Positions 45,260 through 54,184 of a stretch of DNA of 64,000 nucleotides are shown here, in pieces (position 1 is the first letter of the stretch; each line of letters starts with the position of its first letter). The notes under the pieces are model-generated. The model made no database searches and was not told where the DNA came from. It saw only the letters and a program-made list of their open reading frames with translations. This DNA comes from Acetobacteraceae bacterium (GTDB taxonomy: Bacteria; Pseudomonadota; Alphaproteobacteria; Acetobacterales; Acetobacteraceae), in NCBI GenBank assembly GCA_027482245.1, contig JAIXWG010000015.1, forward strand, positions 186,001 through 250,000, written 5' to 3'. Position numbers and translations under genes: made by a program.

Positions 45260-47398
45260 ATGCCCGCCGCACCACGCCTCATGAACGCGCTGGCCTACCC
45301 CCCGCGCGCCGCGTCGCGACGCTGGCTGGCCTGGCTCGTCGCTCTCGCGATCGGCGGCGCCATGCTGCTGGCCGGGGAAGCGCTGATCGCCCGCCTGTCC
45401 CGCGACGCCACCGAAAGCGCGCGGGTGGAAGCGGAAGCCGCCGCCGACGTCGTCCACCAGGTGCTGCTGCGGCGCCTGGAAGCGGTAGAGGTCCTGCACC
45501 GCCTGACCCAGTCCTGGCTGGTGCTGCGCGAATCCGGCAACGACCAGGGCCGGTCCGCGATCGAGACGGAGCTGGCCAGCACCGTGAATGCCGGCCAGTT
45601 CGGCTTCATCCAGGTCGCCATCATCGGCCGCGACGGCTGGATGCTCTGGTCCTCCATCCCCGGCTCCGGCGCGCCCGTCTATCTGGGCGACCGGGAGCAT
45701 TTCAGGGTGCACGCGCAGGGGCTGCGCGGCCTGTTCATCAGCATCCCGCTGGTCGGCCGCGTCAGCCAGCGCTGGACCGTGCAGCTGACGCGCCCGGTGC
45801 TGGGCCCCGATGCCAGCTTCGCCGGCGTCGCCGTCGTCTCCATGGACCTGCACAACCTGTCGGATGCGCTGGCGGAGATCCAGTTCCGGCCGCAGGACAG
45901 CGCCATGATCCTGCGCGGCACGCTGCGCGCCGCCCATAGCCGCAACCCCGGCACCGCCATCGGCACCGAACTCGCCGCCGACGACCCGCTGCGCCAGATG
46001 GCGCCGGACCAGCTCACCGGCTCCACGCTGCGCGTCACGCCGGATGGGCAGCAGAGCATCACGGCCTGGCGCCGGGTGGCGGGCACGCCGCTGACCGTCG
46101 CCTACATCCAGGACTATGCGGCCAGCCAGGCCGGCGTCGCCAATGTGGCGCTGCTGGTCCGGCTGACGGCGGGCGCGGGCGGCGCGGTGACGCTGATGCT
46201 GCTCTGGGTCGGGCTGGCGGTCCGCGCCCGCTCCACGGCCCGCCGGGCGGCGGAAGCGGCGGAGATCGAGCGTTCCCTGGCCCAGGCCGCCAGCCGCACC
46301 TATGCCCGGCGCATCGCCGGCCTGCCCGGGCTGATCTATGGCGGGGACATCCGGCCCGATGGCAGCTTCACGCTGACCCATGTCAGCGAAAGCGCCGGCC
46401 GCGTCATCGGCTGGACCGGGGAACAGCTGCTCGGCATGGCCGACCCGCATGACCTGATGGAGGGCGAGGACGCCGCCCGGCAGGGCGAGTTCTATGCCAG
46501 CCTCGTCCGGCAGGGGGAGGCGCAGCGCGAATTCCGTGTCCGCCGCGGCGATGGCCAGTGGATCTGGGTGCGCGATTCCGTCCGCGTGGTCGATCGCCGC
46601 GCCGACGGGTCGGTCGAGATGGTGGGCTACATCGCCGACATCTCCGACGAACGCGCCATCCAGGCGAAGCTGCAGAATGCCGGCCGCCTGACCACGCTGG
46701 GCGAGATGGCGACGGGCCTGGCGCATGAGCTGAACCAGCCGCTCGCCGTCATGTCGCTGGCGGCCGACAACGCCGCCCGCGCCCTGCAGCGCCGCGGCGC
46801 CGCCGCCCTGCCCGACATCCAGGAACGCCTGTCGCGCATCGGCCAGCAGGCGCAGCGCGCGCGCGACATCGTGGACCACCTGCGCGTCTTCGGCCGGTCG
46901 GATGAAGGTGAGCCCGAGCCCCTCGCCCTGGCGCAGGCGGTGGAGGGGGCCTCCGTCCTCACCAACGGCGCCCTGCACGCCGCCGGCATCGAGCTGAGCG
47001 TGGACCTGCCGCCCGACCTGCCGCCGGTGATGGCGCGCCTGGTGCCGCTGGAACAGGCCATCGTGAACCTGCTGATGAACGCGCGCGACGCGATCGACGA
47101 GCATCGCGCGGAAGGCGAGCGCTGGATCCGCATCGCCGCCGCGGCGCAGGGCACGATGGTGGTGATGACCATCGCCGACAATGGCGGCGGCATCCCCGAA
47201 ACCCATATCGACCGGCTGTTCGAACCCTTCTTCACCACCAAGGCGCCGGGCAAGGGCACCGGGCTCGGCCTGCCGCTGGTGCATGCGGCCATGCGGGCCT
47301 TCGGCGGATCCATCACCGCCACGAACGGAGAAGGCGGCGCGGTGATGACGCTGGCCTTCCCCATCGCCCCCAGCGCCCCCGCGGCGCCGGACGCCTGA
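45260..47398 (+). CDS. periplasmic-sensor PAS histidine kinase (DctB/NtrB-like core)
   Basis: A 712-residue kinase. TM1 lies near residue 30 (WLAWLVALAIGGAMLLAG), then a periplasmic CACHE-like domain (VAIIGRDGWMLWSSIPG ... VVSMDLHNLSDAL), TM2 near 300 and a PAS/PAC region (LTHVSESAGRVIGWTGEQLL). The kinase core has LAHELNQPLAVMSLAADNAA with phospho-His, NLLMNARDAID, NGGGIPE and GTGLGLPLVHAAM. It follows the canonical OmpR-type gene and precedes the degenerate-receiver regulator at 47.6 kb. ATG 45260 or 45281 may start it; neither has a clear ribosome site. Confidence 0.92.
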   Translation: MPAAPRLMNALAYPPRAASRRWLAWLVALAIGGAMLLAGEALIARLSRDATESARVEAEAAADVVHQVLLRRLEAVEVLHRLTQSWLVLRESGNDQGRSAIETELASTVNAGQFGFIQVAIIGRDGWMLWSSIPGSGAPVYLGDREHFRVHAQGLRGLFISIPLVGRVSQRWTVQLTRPVLGPDASFAGVAVVSMDLHNLSDALAEIQFRPQDSAMILRGTLRAAHSRNPGTAIGTELAADDPLRQMAPDQLTGSTLRVTPDGQQSITAWRRVAGTPLTVAYIQDYAASQAGVANVALLVRLTAGAGGAVTLMLLWVGLAVRARSTARRAAEAAEIERSLAQAASRTYARRIAGLPGLIYGGDIRPDGSFTLTHVSESAGRVIGWTGEQLLGMADPHDLMEGEDAARQGEFYASLVRQGEAQREFRVRRGDGQWIWVRDSVRVVDRRADGSVEMVGYIADISDERAIQAKLQNAGRLTTLGEMATGLAHELNQPLAVMSLAADNAARALQRRGAAALPDIQERLSRIGQQAQRARDIVDHLRVFGRSDEGEPEPLALAQAVEGASVLTNGALHAAGIELSVDLPPDLPPVMARLVPLEQAIVNLLMNARDAIDEHRAEGERWIRIAAAAQGTMVVMTIADNGGGIPETHIDRLFEPFFTTKAPGKGTGLGLPLVHAAMRAFGGSITATNGEGGAVMTLAFPIAPSAPAAPDA

Positions 47399-47412
47399 CG
47401 CCTGACGCCTGA
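47392..47412. repeat. 7-bp tandem repeat (CGCCTGA) x3 over a stop codon
   Basis: CGCCTGA is repeated at 47392, 47399 and 47406. The first copy holds the natural TGA of the kinase gene. Because 7 is not a multiple of 3, the three TGAs close all three reading frames. Confidence 0.85.
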
Positions 47413-47646
47413 CCGCGACCCCCCGCGGCCACGGCCAGTGCCCTGCCCGCCCTACCTTTCCCGAACAGACGCCAGACATTTCCTGACAGAGTCGGCGAAA
47501 CACGTAAACGAGAGGTGAAGGGCGCGACCAAGCCTTAATAAAGCCGACTCGATCCTGAGACCCCCTCCAGCGACATTGATCCCGTTACGGATCGAGGGCG
47601 GACGAACATCGTTCGCTGCCGGGCGAAGATCGCGAGGGATACCGAC

Positions 47647-48423
47647 ATGCGCATTCTGGTTGTCGCTTCCACCCTGCCGGCGGGACAGAGGCTCAAGGTT
47701 GCCCTGGGGCATGAAGGCCTGATGGTGGACACCGTCGCGCTGGATGATGATCCCGGCGCCGTCGCCGCGCAGACCGGCCCCTATGACGCCATCCTGATCG
47801 AGGCCGCGGGCCTGACCGCCGGCGTCATCGCCGGCATCCGCGCCGTGGCGCGCCAGCGGCTGGGCGTCCCCACCGTGGTGCTGGTCGCCGCCGCGACGCC
47901 GGAGAGCGAGACGGAGGCGCTGGATGCCGGCGCCGACGACGTGCTGATGGCGCCGATGGCGATCACCACCCTGGTCGTCCGCCTGCGCGCGCTGCAGCGC
48001 CGCATGCTCGGCCACCTCTCCGCCTGGATCACCATCGGCAACACCACGCTGGACCAGGCGAACCTGGCGCTGACCGTGGATGGCCGCGATGTCCGCATCA
48101 CCCGCCGCGAATTCGACGTGCTGGAGATGCTGTTCCTGCGCCGCGGCAGCCTGGTGACGAAGGCCGACTTCCTGCAGCGCCTCTACGGGTCTGACGAAGG
48201 CCCGGACAGCCGCACCCTCGACGTCTTCATCTGCAAGGTGCGCCGCAAGCTGGCCGCCGCCGGCGCCGCGGAGTTCATCCGCACCGCCTGGGGCCGCGGC
48301 TACATGGCGGAGGAGCCGCCGCCGGCGGCCATCGCCGCCGCCCGGTCGCGCTTCGCGGAGGGCCATCTGCGCCGCCCGAACCGCCTGACCAGCCCCGCCA
48401 AGGCGTGGGCGGAAGCCGCCTGA
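47647..48423 (+). CDS. CtrA-like regulator with pseudo-receiver (paralogue 2, Asp to Glu)
   Basis: A 258-residue protein with a CtrA-type winged helix: ITRREFDVLEMLFLRRGSLV, TLDVFICKVRRKLAAAG and RTAWGRGYMAEE. The receiver fold is recognisable but the chemistry is gone. The acidic pair is missing (ILVVASTLP), the phospho-Asp position is Glu52 (YDAILIEAAG) and the conserved Lys is Ala (ADDVLMAPM). A Glu there may mimic phosphorylation. The C-terminal tail (PPAAIAAARSRFAEG) matches the paralogue at 57 kb. GAGGGA precedes ATG 47647. It sits between two sensor kinase genes and upstream of a GH8 gene. Confidence 0.9.
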   Translation: MRILVVASTLPAGQRLKVALGHEGLMVDTVALDDDPGAVAAQTGPYDAILIEAAGLTAGVIAGIRAVARQRLGVPTVVLVAAATPESETEALDAGADDVLMAPMAITTLVVRLRALQRRMLGHLSAWITIGNTTLDQANLALTVDGRDVRITRREFDVLEMLFLRRGSLVTKADFLQRLYGSDEGPDSRTLDVFICKVRRKLAAAGAAEFIRTAWGRGYMAEEPPPAAIAAARSRFAEGHLRRPNRLTSPAKAWAEAA

Positions 48424-48501
48424 CGGCGGCGGGAACCAAGGCCGCCTGACGGCGGCGGGAACCAAGGCCGCCTGACGGCGGCGGGGGCGGAAGCCGCCTG
48501 A
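48415..48501. repeat. 26-bp tandem repeat at a regulator gene 3' end
   Basis: A 26-bp unit beginning GCCGCCTGACGGCGGC starts at 48415 and 48441, with a partial unit at 48467 and a last GCCGCCTGA at 48493. The first unit holds the final codons and stop of the regulator gene. Each unit carries the hairpin GCCGCC-TGAC-GGCGGC. TGAs at 48421, 48447, 48473 and 48499 occupy all three frames. Confidence 0.88.
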
Positions 48502-48558
48502 AGGCGCCGACGTCCCAATCGACCGCGCGGCGCAGGCCGCGCACGGGACAGCCAGGCT

Positions 48559-48594
48559 AAGGCCCGGCCGGATAATCACATCCGGCCGGGCCTT
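48559..48594. terminator. strong hairpin terminator candidate
   Basis: A perfect 14-bp stem (AAGGCCCGGCCGGA / TCCGGCCGGGCCTT) with an 8-nt loop (TAATCACA) ends in TTCGCGTTTG. It lies downstream of the pseudo-receiver gene and upstream of the GH8 gene, and probably ends the regulator transcript. The A tract on the other arm could make it work in both directions. The rest of the 344-bp gap (48424-48767) holds only the repeat array and presumably the GH8 promoter. Confidence 0.75.
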
Positions 48595-48767
48595 CGCGTT
48601 TGCGCTGCCGTCGCCGCCGGCAGATTCGCTGGCGTTTCCCGATACTTGCGACCGACTTCTGAACCTTCCCGACCGAACCCGACGCGATTTTTCGCCCCCG
48701 ATGCGGCAACGATGCGTGGTGCCCGTCGAGCCCCAGGAAAGGGCCATGGACGGCGCGGAGGAGTATC

Positions 48768-49991
48768 GTGGCCATCACCGAAGCGTCCTGCCTGCCGCCG
48801 GACCCCGCGCCACTGGCGCGGCATGGCACCGTGCTGCCTGGACGACGCGCCCTGCTGACCCTTGGCCTCGGCGCCGTGGCAAGCCTGACGCTCCGTCCCC
48901 GGACCGTCGCCGCGCCCGCCACCAACCCCGGCATCATGCACCTGCCGCCCGCGCCGCCGCTCGCCTCCACCGCCGATGCCCGCGACATCGCGGAATGGCG
49001 CCAGTTCCGCGACCGCTTCGTCACGCGTGACGGAAGGGTGGTGGACAGCGGCAATGGCGGCGTCTCCCATTCCGAAGGCCAGGGCTTCGCGATGCTGCTG
49101 GCCGAATGGTGCGCCGACCGCGCCAGCTTCGAACGCATCCTGGGCTGGACGCGCGACAATCTCGCCCGCCCGCGCGACAATCTCTTCGCCTGGTCCTGGC
49201 GGCCCCACCAGGCCGTGGCGGTGCCGGACAACAACAACGCGACGGATGGCGACATCGCCATCGCCTGGGCGCTGCAGCGCGCCGCCGCGCGCTGGTCCAT
49301 GCCGGCGTGGGAGGACATGGCCAGGGCCATCACGCAGGACATCGTGAAGCTCTGCACGCGCGACATCGCCGGGCGCACCGTGCTGCTGCCGGGCGCCTAC
49401 GGCTTCACGCGGCCGAATGCCTGCGTGGTCAACCCGTCCTACTACAACCTGCCCGCCATCCGGTCGCTGGCCGCCCTGGTGCCGGGGACGGAGCTGCGGC
49501 GCGTGGAGGCCGATGGCCGCCACATCCTCTCCGCCGGCCGCTTCGGCAACTGGCGCCTGCCGCCGGACTGGCTGCACATCGATGCCGCGACCGGACGCAT
49601 GACGCCCGCCACCGGATGGCCGCCGCGCTTCTCCTGGGACGCGATCCGCGTGCCGCTCTACCTCGCCTGGGCCGGGCTGAACGAGGCCGATGCGCTGCGT
49701 TCCGCCGCCGCCTTCTGGGACAGCGCGCGGCCGGAAACCCTGCCCGCCTGGACGGACCTGCATACCGGCGCCCTGTCGCCCTATCCCGGGCATGAAGGCG
49801 TGCGCGCCGTCGCGGCGCTGACCATCGCCAGCCGCCGGGCGAATGCCGGGCTGGTGCGGCCGGACTTCCCGGCGGTGGCCTCGGCGCCCGACTACTACGC
49901 GGGCGCGCTGATCATGCTGGCGCGCATGGCATCCCTGGAAGCCGGCCGCGGCGCCGCCGCGGGCTGGGTGCCGGCGGACGGCGCCGCCTGA
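48768..49991 (+). CDS. glycoside hydrolase family 8 endoglucanase-like protein
   Basis: A 407-residue secreted enzyme starting at GTG 48768 with GGAGGAG just upstream. The signal has a GRRALLTLGLGAVASLTL core with paired Arg, suggesting Tat or Sec export. GH8 motifs are present: VSHSEGQGFAMLLA with the catalytic Glu, NNNATDGDIAIAWAL and FTRPNACVVNPSYYNLPAI. Family members cleave beta-1,4-glucans and chitosan; bacterial copies often accompany cellulose synthase (BcsZ), but no bcs genes lie within the window. It is surrounded by signalling genes, so it may remodel a surface glucan under their control (inference). Confidence 0.9.
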   Translation: MAITEASCLPPDPAPLARHGTVLPGRRALLTLGLGAVASLTLRPRTVAAPATNPGIMHLPPAPPLASTADARDIAEWRQFRDRFVTRDGRVVDSGNGGVSHSEGQGFAMLLAEWCADRASFERILGWTRDNLARPRDNLFAWSWRPHQAVAVPDNNNATDGDIAIAWALQRAAARWSMPAWEDMARAITQDIVKLCTRDIAGRTVLLPGAYGFTRPNACVVNPSYYNLPAIRSLAALVPGTELRRVEADGRHILSAGRFGNWRLPPDWLHIDAATGRMTPATGWPPRFSWDAIRVPLYLAWAGLNEADALRSAAAFWDSARPETLPAWTDLHTGALSPYPGHEGVRAVAALTIASRRANAGLVRPDFPAVASAPDYYAGALIMLARMASLEAGRGAAAGWVPADGAA

Positions 49992-50048
49992 CGGGCCGCG
50001 CCACAGGGAACGTTTCCCTGGCGGCCCGACCGGCGGTATGAACTCCCC

Positions 50049-52520
50049 ATGGCGCTTCGCTTCGGTCGCCCCGGCAACGGAACTGGCAAGGGAACTGGCA
50101 GCGGCGCCGCCCGCCCCGTGCTGGTCATCCTCGCGCTGCTGGTCGCGCTGCCCGCCTGGCTGGTGGCGGAAGCCGTCATCGGCCGTGCGGAGAGGCTGAG
50201 CGCGCAGGACGCCTTCCTCCGCGCCAGCGCCGCCGCCGCCGCGGTCGGCCATGTCGCCTCCCACGTCGTGGACGATGCCAGCTTCGCCACCGTGCTCGCC
50301 CGCCGCTGGCAGGCGCTGCGCGCCAGCGGCGACGACACGGCGCGGCGGGAGACGGAGCGGATGATGCGCGGCATCATCAGCGAAGCGGCCGCGGGCCGCG
50401 CCACGCTGGCCAGCATCGTCATCGCCGATGCGGACGGCACCGTGGCCTGGCATTCCGACCCCAATGCGCGGCCCTTCTCCGTCGCCGACCGCGCCTATTT
50501 CGTCGAAGCCCAGTCGGGCACGCCCGGGCTCCGCCTCAGCGCGCCCTTCTCCGGCCGCGCCTCCAGCCTGGCACTCTTCGCCGCCGTGGCGCGGCTGGAG
50601 GATGAGGCCGGGCGCTTCGCCGGCGTCGTCATCGCCTCCATCAGCCCGCGCGACGTCTCCGAACGCCTGGCGCGCATGACGCCGCGGCCGAACGACGTGC
50701 TTGCCATCCTGCGGCGGGAAGGCGAATTGCTGGCGCGCAGCCATGACGTCGCCTCCCTGATCGGCCTGCTGATCCCCCTGCCGCCGGAAGCGCTGGCCGC
50801 CCTCGGATCGCGCGGGGAATTCACCTTTCGCCAGCCCAACCAGGTCAGCGGCCGCGACCAGTTCATGGCGGTGCAGACGGTGGACGACACCAACCTGATC
50901 GCCTTCGCCGCCGTCGATGCGGAAGCGGAGATGGAGGCGATGCCGCTGCTGCGCGGCGCGGCGCGCGTCGCCGTGGTGACGCTGTCGGCGGTCGTGCTGC
51001 TGGCGCTGCTGTTCGGCCGCGTCGCCCGGCGCAACCTGGCGCTGGCCGACATGGCGGCGATGCTGCGCCAGGGGCGGGAGGAGGTGGAGCGCCTGCATGC
51101 CGGCCTGCCCGTCGGCCTCTTCCTGCTGGATGTCACGGCGGATGGCGCGGCGCGGCTGCTCTACCGCGCCGGCGGCGCGCAGGACCCGCCGGAGGATGCG
51201 CTGCGCCGCGCGCTGCGCGACGCGCTGGCGACGCAGACCGCCAGCTTCGAATGGACCGCCGCATCGGCCTTCGCGCCGCGCCCCACGCTGGTGACCAGCC
51301 TGCAGCGCCTGTCGCTGCGCGCCGATGGGGGCGGGGAAGTCGTGGGCTACAGCCGCGACGTGACGGCGGAGCGCGAGGCCGCCGCCCGCGCCGATGCGGC
51401 GCGGCGTGAACTGGACCGCACGCTGGAAGCCGCGCCCATCGTCGTCTTCCGCGTGCTGATCGCGCCCAACGGCCGCGGCACCAAGACCTACATCAGCCGC
51501 TCCATCGAATGCATGACCGGCTGGCCCTATGAACAGGTCAACGCGCCCGGCGGCCTGCGCGCCATCTTCGATCCGCCCCAGGCCGGCTTCACCGGCGATC
51601 GCACGCTGTTCAACGGCGCCGACGAATGGTCGCAGGATCTGCGGCTGCGCTGCGCCGATGGCCGCCTGCTGGCGGTGAAGGTCACGCTGACCGTCATCGA
51701 CCGCCTGCCCGATGGCAGCGCCGATGCCGTGGGCTACATCGCCGACGTCACCGCCGAACGCGCCGCGGAAGCCCGCGCCATCGCCGCCGCGCGCCTCGCC
51801 TCGCTGGGGGAGATGTCGGCCGGCCTGGCGCATGAGCTGAAGCAGCCCCTGCAGGCGATCGCGCTGGCCGCCAACAACGCCCGCACCGCGATGCGGCGGG
51901 ACCGCGTGGACATGGCGGAGCAGCGGCTGGACCGCATCGCCGGCTACACCCAGCGCGCCGCAGCGCTGATCGAGCATCTCCGCCGCTTCGCCCGCGGCGT
52001 GGACGAACACGCGCCGCCCCAGCCCGTACCGCTGGCCGATGCGGTGGAAGGCGCGATGGCGCTGACCGGCGGCGTGCTGCGCGAAGCGGGGATCGAGGTG
52101 CGCACGCAGCTCGGCGACCCCCCGCCCTGCGTCATGGGCCACCTGGTGGCGCTGGAACAGGTCATCGCCAATCTGCTGGCCAATGCGGGCGATGTGCTGT
52201 CCGCCCGGCCCGCATCGGTGCCGCGCTGGATCGCCATCACCGCAACGCCGGCGGAGGATGGCTTCACGCGGCTCTGCGTGGAGGATAGCGGCGGCGGCCT
52301 GCCCGAGCTGGTACTGGACCGGCTGTTCGAGCCCTTCGTCACCACCAAGGGCCCGGATCGCGGCACCGGGCTCGGCCTGTCCATCTGCCACGGCCTCGTG
52401 GTCGCGATGGGCGGGCGGATCGAGGCGGAGAACGGGCCGCACGGCGCCATCTTCACCATCCACCTGCCCGACGCCCCCACGCCGCAGGACGCCGCGCCGG
52501 AGGCTGCCACCGGCGCTTAA
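50049..52520 (+). CDS. periplasmic-sensor PAS histidine kinase (NtrB/DctB-like core)
   Basis: An 823-residue kinase. TM1 lies near residues 23-45 and a periplasmic CACHE-like domain follows (SIVIADADGTVAWHSDP ... RAYFVEAQ), then TM2 near 300-320 and two PAS-like regions. The core has MSAGLAHELKQPLQAIALAA with the phospho-His, VIANLLANAGDVL, DSGGGLPE and GTGLGLSICHGL. It resembles the kinase at 45.3 kb in layout and may be a diverged duplicate. It directly precedes flgK with a gap of about 165 bp, and no cognate canonical receiver is adjacent. Confidence 0.92.
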   Translation: MALRFGRPGNGTGKGTGSGAARPVLVILALLVALPAWLVAEAVIGRAERLSAQDAFLRASAAAAAVGHVASHVVDDASFATVLARRWQALRASGDDTARRETERMMRGIISEAAAGRATLASIVIADADGTVAWHSDPNARPFSVADRAYFVEAQSGTPGLRLSAPFSGRASSLALFAAVARLEDEAGRFAGVVIASISPRDVSERLARMTPRPNDVLAILRREGELLARSHDVASLIGLLIPLPPEALAALGSRGEFTFRQPNQVSGRDQFMAVQTVDDTNLIAFAAVDAEAEMEAMPLLRGAARVAVVTLSAVVLLALLFGRVARRNLALADMAAMLRQGREEVERLHAGLPVGLFLLDVTADGAARLLYRAGGAQDPPEDALRRALRDALATQTASFEWTAASAFAPRPTLVTSLQRLSLRADGGGEVVGYSRDVTAEREAAARADAARRELDRTLEAAPIVVFRVLIAPNGRGTKTYISRSIECMTGWPYEQVNAPGGLRAIFDPPQAGFTGDRTLFNGADEWSQDLRLRCADGRLLAVKVTLTVIDRLPDGSADAVGYIADVTAERAAEARAIAAARLASLGEMSAGLAHELKQPLQAIALAANNARTAMRRDRVDMAEQRLDRIAGYTQRAAALIEHLRRFARGVDEHAPPQPVPLADAVEGAMALTGGVLREAGIEVRTQLGDPPPCVMGHLVALEQVIANLLANAGDVLSARPASVPRWIAITATPAEDGFTRLCVEDSGGGLPELVLDRLFEPFVTTKGPDRGTGLGLSICHGLVVAMGGRIEAENGPHGAIFTIHLPDAPTPQDAAPEAATGA

Positions 52521-52686
52521 TCCTCAATGGTTAATGCCGGGGTCACATCCCCAGCGTCTCCTCCCGCGGTCGGAATGCCGCCTGGCGGCCTTCCGTCGTG
52601 GAAGACCCAGACAGGGCCGGGAACATCCCGGCGGAGGATGCAGCGGTGGCCAGGATGAACGCCCGCCAGCCAGGGGGAATGCCGGC

Positions 52687-54171
52687 ATGAGCCTGGAATC
52701 CGCGCTGCTGCGCGCCACCGCCGGCATCCGCCATACCTCCCGCCAGATGGAGGCGACGTCCCAGAACGTCGCCAATGCGGGTGTCGAGGGCTACACGCGC
52801 AAGGCCGTGCGCGGGGAACAGTCGGCCGCCGGCGTGCGAAGCTCCACGCCCCAGCGCGACGTCGATCGCGCGCTGCGCACCGAAGCCCGCGGCGCGCGCG
52901 GCGAAGCCGCCGCATCGGCGCTGCGCGCCGGCGTGCTCGGCCCGCTGGCGGAGCTGGAAGGATCGCCGGCCGATGGCGCCAGCCTCGGCGGGCGGATCGG
53001 GACGCTGCGCGACCGGCTGACGGAACTCCGCGCCAACCCGAACGACACCGCCGCGCAGGGAGAGGCGCTGGGCGTCGCGGAGGATGTGGCGACGCAGCTG
53101 AACGACCTGGCGGGCGCCATCACGCGCGCGCGGCAATCCGTGCAGGACGGGCTGCGCAGCGATGTGGACAACGCCAACAGCCTGCTCCGCAACGTCGCGG
53201 CGCTGGACGGCCAGGCACGCGCCCTGCGCAGCGCCGGGCTGGATGACAGCGGCCTGCTGGACCGGCGCGACGCCGCCATCGGCCAGCTCTCCGAACTCAT
53301 CGGCGTGACGCCGGCCGAGGGCCAGGACGGCACGCTGACGCTGATCCTGCAGGGCGGCGCCGTGCTGCCGCTGGACACGAAGGGCAGCCCCCTCGGCATC
53401 GCCGATGCCGTCATCGCGCCCGGATCCTACCACGGCGCCCCGGCCGGCACGCTGCCCGGGCTGACGCTGAACGGCATCCCGCTGTCGGACGTGCCGCGCG
53501 GTGGCCGCATCGGCGCGGGCCTGGAATTGCGGGACGAGACGCTGCCGCGCATGACGGCGGAACTCGACACGCTGGCCTCCACCATGGCCGGGCGGCTCCG
53601 CGAACAGGGCCTCACGCTCTTCACCGACAGCGACGGCGCCGCGCCGCCGGCTTCGGGCAGCGCGCGGTCGGTGGGCTTCGCCAGCCGCATGACTGTCAAT
53701 CCGGAGGTGAAGGCGGCACCGTCGCTTCTGCGCGACGGCACCAGCGACGTGCCCGCCTTCCCGCCGAACCCCGACAGGCAGGCGGGCTACACCAAGCTGC
53801 TCGACCGCGTGCTGGACTACGCCTTCGGCAACCAGCGCGCCACGGGGGTGCCGCATGCCGCGATCCCCGGCAGCGGGCTCGGCCCCAGCGGCACGCTGAC
53901 CTCCTCCTTCTCCCCGCCGCGGGCGCTGCTGGACTATGCCGCGGCGGTCACCGCCGGCCACGCCAAGGAAGCGGGCGACGCGACGGCGGAGGAGACCAGC
54001 ACCGCCACCCTCTCCACCCAGATCAACGCCCTGGTGCAGAAGCGCGAAGGCGTGGACGTGGATGCGGAGATGGCGTCGATGGTGACGCTGCAGAATGCCT
54101 ATACCGCCAATGCGCGCGTGATCTCCGCCATCCAGTCGATGTGGGACGCGCTCATGGGCATGGTCCGCTGA
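52687..54171 (+). CDS. flgK: flagellar hook-associated protein 1 (HAP1)
   Basis: A 494-residue FlgK. The N-terminal heptad region (SLESALLRATAGIRHTSRQM ... NVANAGVEGYTRK) is the ANVANTxTxGYxR-type rod/hook signature, and the C-terminal half ends in LQNAYTANARVISAIQSMWD, the matching coiled-coil. The middle is shorter than in enteric FlgK. It forms the hook-filament junction with FlgL, whose gene starts 13 bp downstream. AGGGGGAA precedes ATG 52687. Codon use and length fit a normal gene. Confidence 0.93.
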   Translation: MSLESALLRATAGIRHTSRQMEATSQNVANAGVEGYTRKAVRGEQSAAGVRSSTPQRDVDRALRTEARGARGEAAASALRAGVLGPLAELEGSPADGASLGGRIGTLRDRLTELRANPNDTAAQGEALGVAEDVATQLNDLAGAITRARQSVQDGLRSDVDNANSLLRNVAALDGQARALRSAGLDDSGLLDRRDAAIGQLSELIGVTPAEGQDGTLTLILQGGAVLPLDTKGSPLGIADAVIAPGSYHGAPAGTLPGLTLNGIPLSDVPRGGRIGAGLELRDETLPRMTAELDTLASTMAGRLREQGLTLFTDSDGAAPPASGSARSVGFASRMTVNPEVKAAPSLLRDGTSDVPAFPPNPDRQAGYTKLLDRVLDYAFGNQRATGVPHAAIPGSGLGPSGTLTSSFSPPRALLDYAAAVTAGHAKEAGDATAEETSTATLSTQINALVQKREGVDVDAEMASMVTLQNAYTANARVISAIQSMWDALMGMVR

Positions 54172-54184
54172 AGGGGAGATGGCC

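Noticed and set aside
48576..52463. Very long open frame (about 1,295 codons) on the minus strand
   Set aside because: It lies antisense to a GH8 gene and a sensor kinase with clear motifs. Its composition (Arg/His/Gln/Gly/Ala-rich, no domain) is that of a GC-rich shadow frame.
52517..52534. Two TTAA half-sites before flgK as a CtrA box
   Set aside because: The spacing is 10 bases rather than the 7 of the CtrA consensus, and one half overlaps the stop codon of the kinase gene; too weak to annotate.
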